The notes below the pieces were generated by a model that worked only from the letters and a program-made list of their open reading frames with translations, was not told the origin of the DNA and did not search any database. Position numbers and translations under genes: made by a program. Shown in pieces: positions 10,371 through 20,932 of a stretch of 64,000 bases of DNA. This DNA is from Arachis hypogaea (lineage: Eukaryota > Streptophyta > Magnoliopsida > Fabales > Fabaceae): NCBI RefSeq assembly GCF_003086295.3, contig NC_092044.1:71166528-71230527 (forward strand), written 5' to 3'. Positions within the stretch are counted from its first letter, which is position 1; each line of letters begins with the position of its first letter.

Positions 10371-11835
10371 TCGTCCGATCGGTTTGTAATTTTGGGTGAC
10401 AAGTTTCTAATTCCAACACTTTTGCATTTCATTTTAGGATTTTAGGATTGTTACTTGCATTTTTCTATTTTTGCATACATATACACAATAAGCTTAGTCA
10501 AAATAATGAAATTTTTTTGAGAAAATTATCTATAGGGCACCAATTGATTTGAGTGAAAACTTTTCATAGAACTTGCTTGAATTATATATATTGTGGATCA
10601 TGTTTTTGAGCTAAGAACACAAGCAAATGAGATTTGAGCCTAATAGTGTGGTTACATCTTATAACCACCTATTTTTCTTTCTTGTGTGCATTATTCTCTT
10701 TTTATGATTGTAATTTTTGATTCGTTCAATTCTTTATGTCCATCATTTTGTGTATTCATGCATTTATATGATTGAGGCCATCATTTCATTAGCTCACTTA
10801 CCCAAATAGCCTACCTTTTATCTTCCATTGTTAGCCAATTTGAGCCTACGATTAACCTACTTTGTTCTTTAATTTAGCACATTACAAGCCCTAAAGCGAA
10901 AATCCTTATTTGGATCTTTGATTAGCTTAGCTAGTGTGTGAGTATCATTCAAGTGTGAGAATCTTGGGACATTGGGGAAATAAAAGGATAGTTTTATATT
11001 TTTATTGAAAATATTGGGAATTGGGTACATACTCATGTATTGATCAAATGTATAGACCTTATGCATTGATGTTCTTGTATATAGAAAAAAAATGAGAAAA
11101 ACAAAAGAAAAAGAAAAGAAAAAAAAGAAAATAAAATGGAAAAAAAAGAAAAAAATAGAAAAAGAAAGAAAAAGAAGAAAAAGAAAGGAATAAAAAGGGG
11201 ACAAAATGCCCCAAAGCAAAGTAAAGTCCAATAAAGATCAATGCATAAGTGTTGTGAAATGAAAAGGGATACATGAGTATGTGAAAAAAGTGAAAAATGG
11301 GTAGTTAGGTTAGAACTTAATTGTATAGGATGTCATAGGTTAGGTGGAAAGTTTAAGCTTATCAAAGATTCAAATTTCAAGTTCACTTGACCAAATATGC
11401 ATCCTACCTTGACCCTAGCCCCATTACAATCTATGAAAAGACCTCATGATATATGTATGCATGCATGAAATATTTGTTGATTATTAGAAGAAAAACAAAT
11501 CTTGGAAAGCATGATTAGGAGAGAATTGAGTGAATCAACCCTAAACACTTGAGCAAATAGAGTGCAAACACATCCGGTAAGGGTTTGATACTCAATTACA
11601 TGTTTCCACCTACAATCATAACTTCTATTGCAAGTTTGTAAAAATATTTAATAACTCAATCCAATTGTGGATTAGACTCGCTAGTCCTTAGCCCTTGTAC
11701 ATAGATGCTTCTTAGGAATTAATTTATTTTGACCAAGCAATTGCATTCATTTAGATAGTTGCATTTAGTTAGTTTCCATTGAATAAATGTCATACCTTTG
11801 CTTCACTCCTGGTTTAAGCATGAGGACATGCTTGG
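10371..11835 (+). other. D2 3' non-coding tail with purine tract
   Basis: AT-rich. Positions 11086-11205 are almost purely A and G on the plus strand. The Phe-rich minus-strand ORFs over this tract are artefacts of composition. From 11346 to the LTR it matches D1 at 4210-4713. Confidence 0.65.
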
Positions 11836-11852
11836 TTTAAGTGTGGGGAGGT
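11836..11852 (+). promoter_or_regulatory. polypurine tract of D2
   Basis: TTTAAGTGTGGGGAGG followed by T abuts the TGATAAACC start of the 3' LTR, as in D1 (4697-4713). Confidence 0.82.
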
Positions 11853-13097
11853 TGATAAACCCCATTTGTTGGGTTTATCTTGTATTGATTTTATGGAATT
11901 TTATGACCTTTTACCCACATTTATTCAATGAATTAGCATGATTTTGTGATTGTCTCCTTATTTGTGCTTAGATGTGAAAACATGCTTTTTAGGCCTTTAA
12001 CTTGATGATTTTAATCTCCCTTTGATTCCACTAGATGCCTTGATGTGTTTGTTAGTGATTTCAGATTGAAAAGGCTAGGAATGGATCAAATGAGTGAAGA
12101 GGAAAGCATGCAAAGTGGAGAAGATCATGAAAAGTCAAAGATTTGAACTCACCCATGGACGCGCGCGCACCTGGCGCTTACGCGCGCATTGCGAATCACC
12201 CCATGGACACGTACACATGCTGTGCGCGTACGAGTCAGTGCTAGTTTGTGATTTTTTAATGAAAATATGGCCAGCAAATTTAGAAGGGTTGTGGGGCCCA
12301 ATCCCAACCAACTTTGGTGCCTAAACTGCTATTTAAAGCCAAGGATTGAAGAAAAAAGAAGATTCCAACCATTTACACTCATTAGGATTAGTTTAGAGTT
12401 AGTTTTAGAGAGAGAAGCTCTCACTTCTCTCTAGGATTAGGATTAGGATTAGGTTTAGTTCTTAGATCTAGATTTTAATTCATCTTCTTCTACTTCTACC
12501 TTTCAATTCCTTGTTGTTACATTCATTCTTCTTCTATTCTTTTGTTGTAATTTCCTTTATGTTGTTTCTATATTTTGTTGTAGATCTACTCTTGTTTCTT
12601 CTCTTTTCTTTCAATTCAATTTGAGGTAATTCATAATAATTGTGTTCCTTTTGATTGTTGTTGTTAATTCCTTGCAATAATCGTTGTTAGATTCTATTCT
12701 TGTTGTCAATTTGCTTTGCTTTTCTTTTGTACCTTCCAAGTGTTTGATGAAATGCTTGGTTGGGTTTTAGTGTAGGTTTTGTTCCTCTTGGCTTTGGTTG
12801 AGTAATTAGTGACACTTGAGTTATCTAATTCCTTTGTTGATTGATAAATTAGAAGTTGCTAATTGATTTGAATGCCTCTAAAGCTAGTCTTTCCTTTATA
12901 AGTTGATTAGGACTTGAGGAATCAAATTGATTCATCCACTTGACTTTCCTCCATGGTTAGAGGTTAACTAAGTGGTAAAAATGAACAATTTGTGGTCACA
13001 ATTGAGGAGGATAACTAGGATAGGACTTCTAGTTCTCATATCTTGCCAAGAGCTTTATTAGTTGTTAGTTTATTTCTTTTGCAATTTACATTTCTTG
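11853..13097 (+). repeat. D2 3' LTR, truncated at its 3' end
   Basis: It starts TGATAAACC and aligns with the 5' LTR up to TTTACATTTCTTG. The last 240 bases are missing and minus-strand RT sequence follows. It has the hairpin array at 12160-12240, but with more mutated arms than the 5' LTR. Confidence 0.9.
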
Positions 13098-14184
13098 GCA
13101 CCAGGTTAGTCTCTTGGCACCTTTTCAGAACAAGTGTCAGGTGATCAAGACAGGAGCTGAATGAGTCTCCATATACTGAGAAGTCATCCATGAAGACTTC
13201 CAGAAAATTTTCCACCATATCAGAGAAAATAGAGAGCATTCATCTCTTAAAGGTTGCGGGTGCATTACACAGCCCAAATGGCATCCTTTTGTAGACAAAT
13301 ACTCCAGATGGACATGTGAATGTTATTTTCTCTTGATCCTGGGGATCTACTGTAATTTTGTTGTAGCCTGAAAAGCCATCCAAAAAGCAGTAATAGTCAT
13401 GACCTGCTAGTCTTTCTAGCATCTGGCCTATGAATGGTAAAGGAAAATGATCCTTTCTGGTGGCTGTATTGAGTCTTCTGTAGTCAATATACATGCGCCA
13501 CCCTGTAACTGTTCTTGTAGGAACCAGTTCATTCTTTTCATTATGAACCACTGTCATGCCTCTCTTCTTGGGGACGACTTGGATAGGGCTCACCCAGGGG
13601 CTATCAGAAATTGGATAAATAATCTCAGCCTCTAGTAATTTAGTGACCTCATTCTGCACCACTTCCTTCATGGCTGGATTCAGTCGCCTTTGTTGTTGAA
13701 CCACTGGCTTAGCATTATCCTCCAAGAGGATTTTGTGCATGCATCTGGCTGGGCTAATGCCCTTAAGATCACTTATGGACCATCCAAGAGCTGTCTTGTG
13801 TGTCCTTAGCACCTGAAGTAGTGCTTTCTCTTCCTGTGGCTCTAAAACAGAGCTTATGATCACAAGAAAAGTACCATCCTCTCCCAGAAACGCATATTTC
13901 AGGGAGGGTTGTAATGGTTTGAGCTCGGGTTTAGGAGGCTTATTCTCTTCTTGAGGAGTTATCAGAGGTGCTTCTATTTTCTCTAGTTCCTCCAGATCAG
14001 GTTGAACATCTTTAAAGATGTCCTCTAGCTCTGATTCGAGACTCTCAGCCATATTGATCTCCTCTACCAGGGAGTCAATAATATCAACACTCATGCAGTC
14101 GCTTGATGTGTCTGGATGCTGCATAGCTTTGACAACATTCAACTTAAACTCATCCTCATTGACTCTCAGGATTAATTCCCCTTT
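13098..14184 (-). pseudogene. reverse transcriptase, N-terminal two thirds, broken (E1a)
   Basis: Reading from 14184 leftwards: an acidic linker, the lead-in LLEAEIIYPISDSPWVSP, the RT palm motif around YIDYRRLN, the catalytic-region motif FLDGFSGYNKI, then PFGLCNAPATF. A stop at 13240 follows. The frame resumes with the FMDD catalytic box at 13194-13183 and SVYG, then breaks off after the ETNLVP-type sequence at 13098. It is separated from the protease by an in-frame TAA at 14187-14185. Missing are the thumb, RNase H and integrase. It would act as the RNA-templated DNA polymerase of the element; this copy cannot. Confidence 0.92.
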
Positions 14185-15281
14185 TTAAACGTCAATGAGG
14201 GTTCGTCCAGTTGCTAGAAAAGGTCTTCCTAGAATGAGAGTTGCACTATTGTGCTCTTCCATTTCCAGCACTACAAAGTCAGTGGAAAAGGCAAATGGTC
14301 CAACCTTGACAATCATGTCCTCAATTACACCTGATGGATATTTAATTGAGCCCTCAGCAAGTTGAAGACAGATCTGGGTTGGTTTGACCTCTTCAGTCAA
14401 GCCAAGCTTTCTGATAGTGGATGCAGGGATTAGGTTGATACTTGCCCCAAGATCACATAGAGCTGTCTTGGTATAAGTACCCTCTAATGTACACGGTATC
14501 GTAAAGCTTTCGGGATCCTTAAGCTTCTCTGGTAAGCTTTTGAGAATGACTGCACTGCATTCTTCAGTGAGGAAAACTTTTTCAATTTCTCTCCAATCTT
14601 TCTTATGGCTTAAGATCTGTTTCATGAACTTAGCATAAGAGGGTATTTGCTCAAGTGTCTCTACAAACGGAATCTTTATTTCAAGAGTCCTGAGATAGTC
14701 TGCAAAGCGGGCAAATTGTTTATCCTGATTCGCTTGGCGGAGTTTCTGAGGATAAGGCAATTTGGCTTTATATTCTTCAACCTTAGTTGCTGCATGTTTA
14801 TTTCCTACAGAGGCAGGTTGAGAAGCCTTCTTGAGGGAGTTATTATCAGCACTTGCAGGTGTCTGATCCCTCATTGGCATTTGAACGCCAGGATAAGAGG
14901 AGGAATGGGCGTTTAACGCCAAATTCCTACCCTTTTCTGGCGTTTGAACGCCAGAACTGGACATGGAATTGGCATTTGACGCAAACTTTTCACCCTTTTC
15001 AGGCGTTTGAACGCCAGAATCATTCCTCTCTGGGCTCTTACTATCCTCAGAGGGATTTTGGGTAGCATTTTGCTCGTCCTCTGTCAGTTGTTATTTTCTT
15101 GACTTTCTGTTGCTTTGAGTTGATGTAATTAATATTTTTCCACTCCTTAATTGAACAGCTTGACATTCTTCTGTTATTTGTTTAGATAACTGTTGTCTTG
15201 TCTGGTCAAGTTGTGCTTTCATATTCTTATTAGCATCTTGAGTATCCTGTAACATCTCTTTAAATTCTGTTAACTGTTTTG
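14185..15281 (-). pseudogene. retropepsin-type aspartic protease with hairpin-encoding linker (E1a)
   Basis: From 14964 a 259-residue frame runs to a TAA at 14185. A Lys-rich stretch (KVEEYKAKLPYPQKLRQ) and FARFADYLRTLEIKIPF precede the protease core. The active-site motif ALCDLGAS lies near residue 170 and the second conserved segment ATLILGRPFLATGRTLID near the end. Asp-Leu-Gly-Ala-Ser instead of the usual DTG/DSG is common in Athila-type elements. Upstream (14964-15281) the linker is interrupted by stops and a frameshift relative to the sister copy. The linker DNA carries TGGCGTTTGAACGCCA hairpins that are translated. Confidence 0.88.
14875..15022. repeat. TGGCGTTTGAACGCCA hairpins within the Gag-protease linker
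   Basis: Four units, at about 14878-14892, 14910-14922, 14935-14956 and 15000-15018. The third forms a perfect 10-bp stem around TG. They are translated as repeated SGVQTPEKG / PGVQMP-type residues on the minus strand. The sister copy at 25229-25376 keeps them with few changes. Confidence 0.8.
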
Positions 15282-16040
15282 TCAGAGTAATTGCTGGTTG
15301 AGTTCAGCAACTTGTTCTGGAGGACTAAGGTTAGTGGGTACTGCTTTAGTCTCTTCCTTCATGGAGGACTCACTTCTTAAGTACATATGCTGATTTCTGG
15401 CAACTGTATCTATAGGCTTTTGAGCTTCTTCAATCGTCTTCCTCATGTGTATAGATCCACCAGCTGAGTGGTCTGGAGATAACTGACCTTTTTCTGTAAG
15501 TCCATAGTAAAAGATGTCTAACTGCACCCATTCTGAAAATATTTTAGATGGGCATTTCCTTAGCATCTCTCTATACCTCTCCCAGGCATCATAAAGAGAT
15601 TCATCATCTCCTTGTTTAAAGCTTTGGATGTCCAGCCTTGGCTGTGTCATCCTTTTTGGAGGAAAATATTGATTCATAAATTTTTCTAACAGCAGTTTCC
15701 ATGTTTTTATGCTTGCTGTGGGTTGGTTATTTAACCACCTCTTAGCTTGATCTTTCACAGCAAATGGAAACAATAATAGTCTATAGACATCTTGATCTAC
15801 CTCCTTATCACGTACTGTGTCAGCAGTTTCTAAAAACTGTGCCAGAAACTCGGTAGGTTCTTCTTGTGGAAGACCGGAATACTGGCAATTTTGCTGCACC
15901 ATGATAATGAGCTGAGGGTTTAGCTAAAAATTACTAGCTTTAATGGGGGGTATACAGATACTATCCCCATATGAAGCAGTAGTGGGATTAGCATATGATC
16001 CCAAAGTCCTTCTTAATTGTTCATTTCCACTTAGATCCAT
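15282..16040 (-). pseudogene. Gag polyprotein, Athila type (E1a)
   Basis: The ATG lies at 16040-16038 (MDLSGNEQLRRTLGSYANP). An in-frame TAG at 15926-15924 truncates it, where the sister copy encodes Glu. The rest is intact to 15282 and holds the retrotransposon Gag core: NCQYSGLPQEEPTEFLAQFL, LLLFPFAVKDQAKRWLNN, FMNQYFPPKRMTQ, ESLYDAWERYREMLRKCP, then HSAGGSIHMRKTIEEAQ. It would form the cytoplasmic virus-like particle. I see no CCHC zinc knuckle. After 15282 the frame differs from that of the protease; the sister copy at the same point has four extra bases, so this copy has a small frameshifting deletion. Confidence 0.88.
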
Positions 16041-16990
16041 GATGGAGTAAGGGAGATGATGTGGATAAAAATTTTATTTTATTTTATATTTATTTATAAA
16101 TTTTTTTTAAATCCGAAATTAAAAATAAAATAAAATAAAATAAAATAAAATAAAATAATTAAAAAAAGGTGAGGATTTTCGAAAAGGTGAGGAGAGAGAA
16201 AAAGTGGTTAGTAAGTTTTGAAAAAGATATGATTTTTAGAAAAAAAAGTTTTGAAAAGATATGATTTTAAAAATTGATGACTAATTTAATGCAAAATTTT
16301 CGAAAATTATGAGTGGAATGAGGAAAAGATATTTTTTTGATTTTTTGAATCTTAATGAAGAAAGAGAAAAACAATAAAAAGAGAAAAGACTTAAAATTTT
16401 TAGATCTAATGCTCCTTATTTTTGAAAATTTGGAAGAAAAACACCAAGGGATACCAAACTTAAAAATTTTAAGATCAAAACACAAGAAAGACTCAAGAAC
16501 ACTTTCAAGATTCACAAGAACACGAAGAACAAAAATTCAAAGACTGAAAGACTCAAGAACATTAAAAGAACACCAAACTTAAAATTTTTAGAAAACCAAA
16601 ATAAAATTTTCGAAAATCACAAAGAAAATAACAAGAAAACATTTTAAACTTAAAAATTGGAACAAAATTTAAACAAAGGAAAATTATTTTCGAAACGATT
16701 TTAGAAAGAAAGACTCAAAGGGGCAACCATTCACAAGAACATAGACACATTCAACAAATGCAAGGATTAAACAGAGAAAAACTAATTTTTTTTGGATGAC
16801 AAAAACACAAAGGACACCAAACTTAAAACATGCAACTAGACTCAAACAGAAAACTCTAAAGATTAATAAAGAAAAATAGTAAATTTTTTGAAAAATTTTT
16901 TGAAAAGAAAATAAAAGACTCTGACCCAAAAGACAAAATTTTCCTAATCTAAGCAACAAGATGAACCGTCAGTTGTTCAAACTCGAACAA
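16041..16990 (-). other. AT-rich leader of E1a with repeated CACCAAACTTAAAA motifs
   Basis: About 950 bases between PBS and gag, very A/T-rich, with an (AAAAT)n microsatellite at 16124-16158. The motif ACCAAACTTAAAA occurs at about 16453, 16572 and 16814. Its reverse complement is the sequence found next to the 3' LTR of element A1. No protein-coding gene; the Phe- and Lys-rich ORFs are compositional. Confidence 0.75.
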
Positions 16991-17008
16991 CCCCCGGCAA
17001 CGGTGCCA
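16991..17008 (-). promoter_or_regulatory. primer-binding site, tRNA-Asp type (E1a)
   Basis: On the minus strand TGGCACCGTTGCCGGGGG, two mismatches from the D1 PBS, seven bases from the LTR terminus. Confidence 0.82.
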
Positions 17009-17014
17009 AAAACT

Positions 17015-17794
17015 TAGTGCACGAAATCACAATCACACTTTTGTAATTTCGCACAACTAACCAACAAGTGCACTGGGTCGTCCAAGTAATACCTTACGTG
17101 AGTAAAGGTCGATCCCACGGAGATTAACGGCTTGAAGCAAGCTATGGTTATCTTGTAACTCTTAGTCAGGAGATTATCAATGAAAAGGGTTTTGTTTGCA
17201 TTAAAATAAAAGAACATGAAATAAAAGGTACTTGTGATTCAGTAATGGAGAATAGGTTGAGGTTTTGGAGATGCTCCGTCTTCTGAATCTCTGCTTTCCC
17301 ACTGTCTTCTTCTTCACGCACGCAAGGCTCCTTTCATGGCAAGCTGTGTGTTGGTGGATCACCGTTGTCAATGGCTACCATCCGTCCTATCAGTGAAAAT
17401 GGTCCAGCTACGAGTTTCGTAGGGCTAATTATCTATTGGTTTTCACTAGTGTTGGAGTAAGATCCATTGATCCTTTTGCACACTATCACTGCGCCCAACA
17501 GTCGTGAGTTTGAAGTTCGTCACAGTCATCCCTTCCCGGATCCTACTCAGAATACCACAGACAAGGTTTAGACTTTCCAGATCTCAGGAATGCTGCCAAT
17601 TGATTCTAGCTTATACCACGAAGACTCTGATCTCACGTATTTGAATGCTCTGTTGTCAGGAGAGGCAATCAGACCCATGAACCAGGAGCCCAAGAGATAC
17701 ACACTCAATCTAAGGTAGAACGAAAGTGGTTGTCAGGCACGCATTCATAGGTTGAGAATGGTGATGAGTGTCATGGATTATCACATTCATCATG
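17015..17794 (-). repeat. E1a 5' LTR, truncated
   Basis: Starts TAGTGCACGAAAT next to the PBS and matches 27360-28135 closely. It ends abruptly after TTCATCATG; the 5' 800 bases of the LTR, including its promoter, are missing. Confidence 0.87.
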
Positions 17795-18216
17795 CATCCA
17801 TTCATTATACAACACAATTACACTTAGCATTCACTTCTTTCTTTACTTATATTTCATGTAAGAACAAAAAAATTGTTAGACGTTTATTTAGAATAAACTA
17901 ACAATTTAATTATCCAAAATATGTTGAAAAATTTAGAAATATTAATTTGAAGATTTAAAAGTGAGATTTGGATTCAGTGGATTTTTGAGTGGAAAAATAT
18001 AATTTTTTGTAGAAAATTGCATAAAAACACGTACTAGTACTTTAGCCTGCAATACCGACTTAAGTCTATCTGGTAATGTATGTGAGAAAATAAAAATTAC
18101 AGAAATGCTAAGAAAAGTATTTAGAATTGAAAATCGGATAATTATTCTAAAGGTTTTGGCTCGAAATTAGGCCAAATGAACCAAAAATGCAAACCGGTTG
18201 GACCAGGCACAAGTTG
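17795..18216. other. unassigned AT-rich segment between E1a and LTR B2
   Basis: No ORF. It could be the internal leader of the family-B element whose PBS and LTR lie at 39854-40626, because LTR B2 would then sit between the two parts. I cannot show this: the five bases on either side of B2 do not match. Confidence 0.3.
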
Positions 18217-18238
18217 TGTATCACACTACCACGCAGAG

Positions 18239-18556
18239 TGTAACACCCTACCACTCAGAGCTTTACGGTTAAGTCATAAAACAAAGGTGGTGTGGCATTA
18301 TGACCTCTATAATAAAATATATATGCATATAATAATTGAAAGAAAGTAATATACTAGGAGCTTTGAAGAATAGGTAAAACAAAATCGCAAAATTAAAAAT
18401 GCAACGCTTAAGAAAGGATTACTTGAGTATGAAGAAAGCTAAGGTTCATAACATATATATACAATAAACAAGAGTAGAGGGTCAAGAGTACAGAATAGCA
18501 AGCTCCTAACTCAGCCTGCGAAGCTAAGGCAGGCCGGAGAATATTTACATACATAT
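18239..18556 (-). repeat. LTR B1, segment 1
   Basis: Family-B LTR terminus. It aligns with 36805-37150 of B2 (GAGGTGGTGTGGCATTATGA, then the AAGCTAAGGC-type region). Interrupted at 18556 by a solo LTR A. Confidence 0.82.
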
Positions 18557-20284
18557 TGATGAGCGGATAATTTATACGCTTTTTGGCATTGTTTTTAGGT
18601 AGTTTTTAGTAAGTTCAAGCTACTTTTAGGGATGTTTTCATTAGTTTTTATGTTAAATTCACATTTCTGTACTTTACTATGAGTTTGTGTGTTTTTCTAT
18701 GATTTTTGGTAATTTCTGGCTGAAATTGAGGGACTTGAGCAAAACTCTGAAAAAGGCTGACAAAAGGACTGCTGATGCTGTTGGAATCTGACCTCCCTGC
18801 ACTCGAAATAGATTTTATAGAGCAACAGAACTCCAAATGGCGCGCTCTCAACAGTTTTGGAAATTAGACATCCAGAGCTTTCCAGAAATATATAATAGTC
18901 CATACTTTATTCGGGAATTGACGATGTAAAGTGGCGCTCAACGCCAAGTACATGCTTCTGTCTGGAGTCAAACGCCAGAAACACGTCACGACCCGGAGTT
19001 GAACGCCAGAAACACGCTATAACTCGGCGTTCAACTCCAATAAAAGCCTCAGCTCGTGGATAGATCAAGCTCAGACCAAACATACACCAAGTGGGCCTCG
19101 GAAGTAGATTTATGCATCAATTACTTACTTCTGTAAACCCTAGTAGCTAGTCTAGTATATATAGGACATTTAACTATTGTATTAGATGTCTTTTGACCAC
19201 GTTTCATCTCTGGTCTCAGTTTTGTTTTATCCTTCATCTTAGGAGGCCATTGATCACATTTTGGGGGCTGGCCATTCGGCCATGCCTGAACCTTTCACTT
19301 ATGTATTTTCAACGGTGGAGTTTCTTCACACCATAGATTAAGGGTGTGGAGCTCTGCTGTACCTCAACTTTTAATACAATTACTATTATTTTCTATTCAA
19401 CTCTCTTTTATTCTTATTCCAAGGTATACGTTGCACATCAACTTGATGAATGTGATGATCCGTGACACTCATCATCATTCTCACCTATGAACGCGCGTGA
19501 CTGACAACCACTTCCGTTCTACCTTAGGCCGGGCGCATATCTCTTAGATTCCCCAACAGAATCTTCGTGGTATAAGCTAGATAGATGGCGGCATTCATGG
19601 GAATCCGGAAAGTCTAACCTTGTCTATGGTATTCCGAGTAGGATTCCAGGAATCCGGAAAGTCTAACCTTGTCTGTGGTATTTCGAGTAGGATTCCGGTA
19701 TTGAATGACTGTGACAAGCTTTAAACTCCTGAAGGCTGGGCGTTAGTGACAGACGCAAAAGAATTAAGGGATTCTCTTCCAACCTAATTGAGAACCGACA
19801 GATGATTAGCCGTGCTATGACAGAGCATAGGACCATTTTCACTGAGAGGATGAGATGTAGCCATTGACAACGGTGATGCCCTACATACAGCTTGCCATGG
19901 AAAGGAGTAAGAAGGATTGGATGAATGTAATAAGAAAATAAAGATTCAAGAGGAGCACAGCATCTCCATACGCCTATCTGAAATTCCCACTATTGATCTA
20001 CATAAGTATTTCTATCCTATTTTATTTTCTGTTTATTATTTATTTTTGAACTCATCATAAACCATTTAATCTGCCTAACTGAGATTTACAAGGTGACCAT
20101 AGCTTGCTTCATACCAACAATCTCTGTGGGATCGACCCTTACTCACGTAAGGTATTACTTGGATGACCCAGTACACTTGCTGGTTTAGTTGAATGGATTT
20201 GTGATCATAAATTCCAATAGAGCCAATTTTTAAATTCTATACAAGGACAAGGAGCAACTTTAAGGATCACAATTTCATCCACCA
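18557..20284 (+). mobile_element. solo LTR of family A with perfect 5-bp TSD
   Basis: A 1728-bp LTR running from TGATGAGCGG to ATCCACCA, flanked by CATAT at 18552-18556 and CATAT at 20285-20289. No internal region, so it is a solo LTR. It carries degenerate hairpin units at 18932-19045 and a TATATATA box at about 19156-19163. It sits inside LTR B1. Confidence 0.95.
19155..19166 (+). promoter_or_regulatory. TATA-like box of the solo LTR A
   Basis: GTATATATAGGA, 600 bases into the LTR and about 110 bases downstream of the last hairpin unit. Other family-A LTRs have TATAAATA at the matching place (63947-63954; minus strand 34035-34028). Confidence 0.6.
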
Positions 20285-20932
20285 CATATATATAACCTAT
20301 TACCCAAAATACATATATAAAACCCTAGTTCTCTATACGCCTCTAAGAGGTACAAAAGTAAAACAAGTTATCAGGAGAGTTCTATACATATGATCATATA
20401 TAAATTATACAAAATAAAGTCTCAAAAGATCCACTTCGCTGCAGAGTTCCAGACGCCTAGCGAGGTACCTCTCGACCTACATCTGAAAAACTCAAAATGT
20501 TCGTATGGAATAAGAACTGGGAGTTCTCAACATGGTAAAGGTGCCACGTACATAAGCTATAAAGTCCTAGGAATACCAGAGGCAATCCTAGAACACCGAC
20601 ACTCAGATTAATAGACCTAAAGAACTAAAATAGTAACCCTGAATGGGTGGTTCTCTAAGGATTCCTAAATTTAACCAAAACCTAACTAAAACCCTTACTC
20701 TCTCCATCTTTCCTCCGTTCCTCCAACTCCGGTGAAATCACATAGACAAACAAGCAGACAATGGCAAACACAAATAGAATACAAGTAATACAGATAGCAA
20801 GTATAACAATTTGCATATTAAAATCACTTAGGCATCTCCAAATAATGCACAGGCAAGTAATTCAAACAATATGCATATGATGCATGGCTGTCCTATACCT
20901 GATGAGTCTCATCTGTCAGCTATCAAGCCAAC
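20285..20932 (-). repeat. LTR B1, segment 2
   Basis: Continues B1 after the CATAT duplication and aligns with 37160-37825 of B2. It ends TATCAAGCCAAC, where element A1 begins. Confidence 0.82.

Larger units (their letters stand above)
5346..13097 (+). mobile_element. family-D non-autonomous LTR retrotransposon D2
   Basis: A nearly complete element: 5' LTR 5346-6819, tRNA-Asp-type PBS 6823-6840, one long ORF region 6981-8870, a 3-kb non-coding tail, PPT 11836-11852 and a 3' LTR cut at 13097. No Gag, protease, RT, RNase H or integrase motif is visible in its 5-kb internal region, so it must be mobilised by proteins from another element. The two LTRs differ at several percent of positions by eye, so the insertion is not young. 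The 3' end is replaced by a minus-strand RT fragment, so no TSD can be read. Confidence 0.88.
13098..17794 (-). mobile_element. truncated Athila-type Ty3/gypsy element E1a
   Basis: Read on the minus strand: remnant of the 5' LTR (17794-17015), tRNA-Asp-type PBS (17008-16991), AT-rich leader, gag (16040-15282), linker and protease (about 15280-14185), and RT up to just past the catalytic FMDD (14184-13098). There the element is cut and joined to the D2 LTR. RNase H, integrase and the 3' LTR are absent. Gag style, DLGAS protease and Asp primer fit Athila. The same piece, with the same cut, is found at 23452-28951. Confidence 0.88.

Noticed and set aside
10869..11274. Phe-rich minus-strand ORFs of 71-120 codons
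   Set aside because: They overlie an A/G-only tract; composition alone keeps the frame open.
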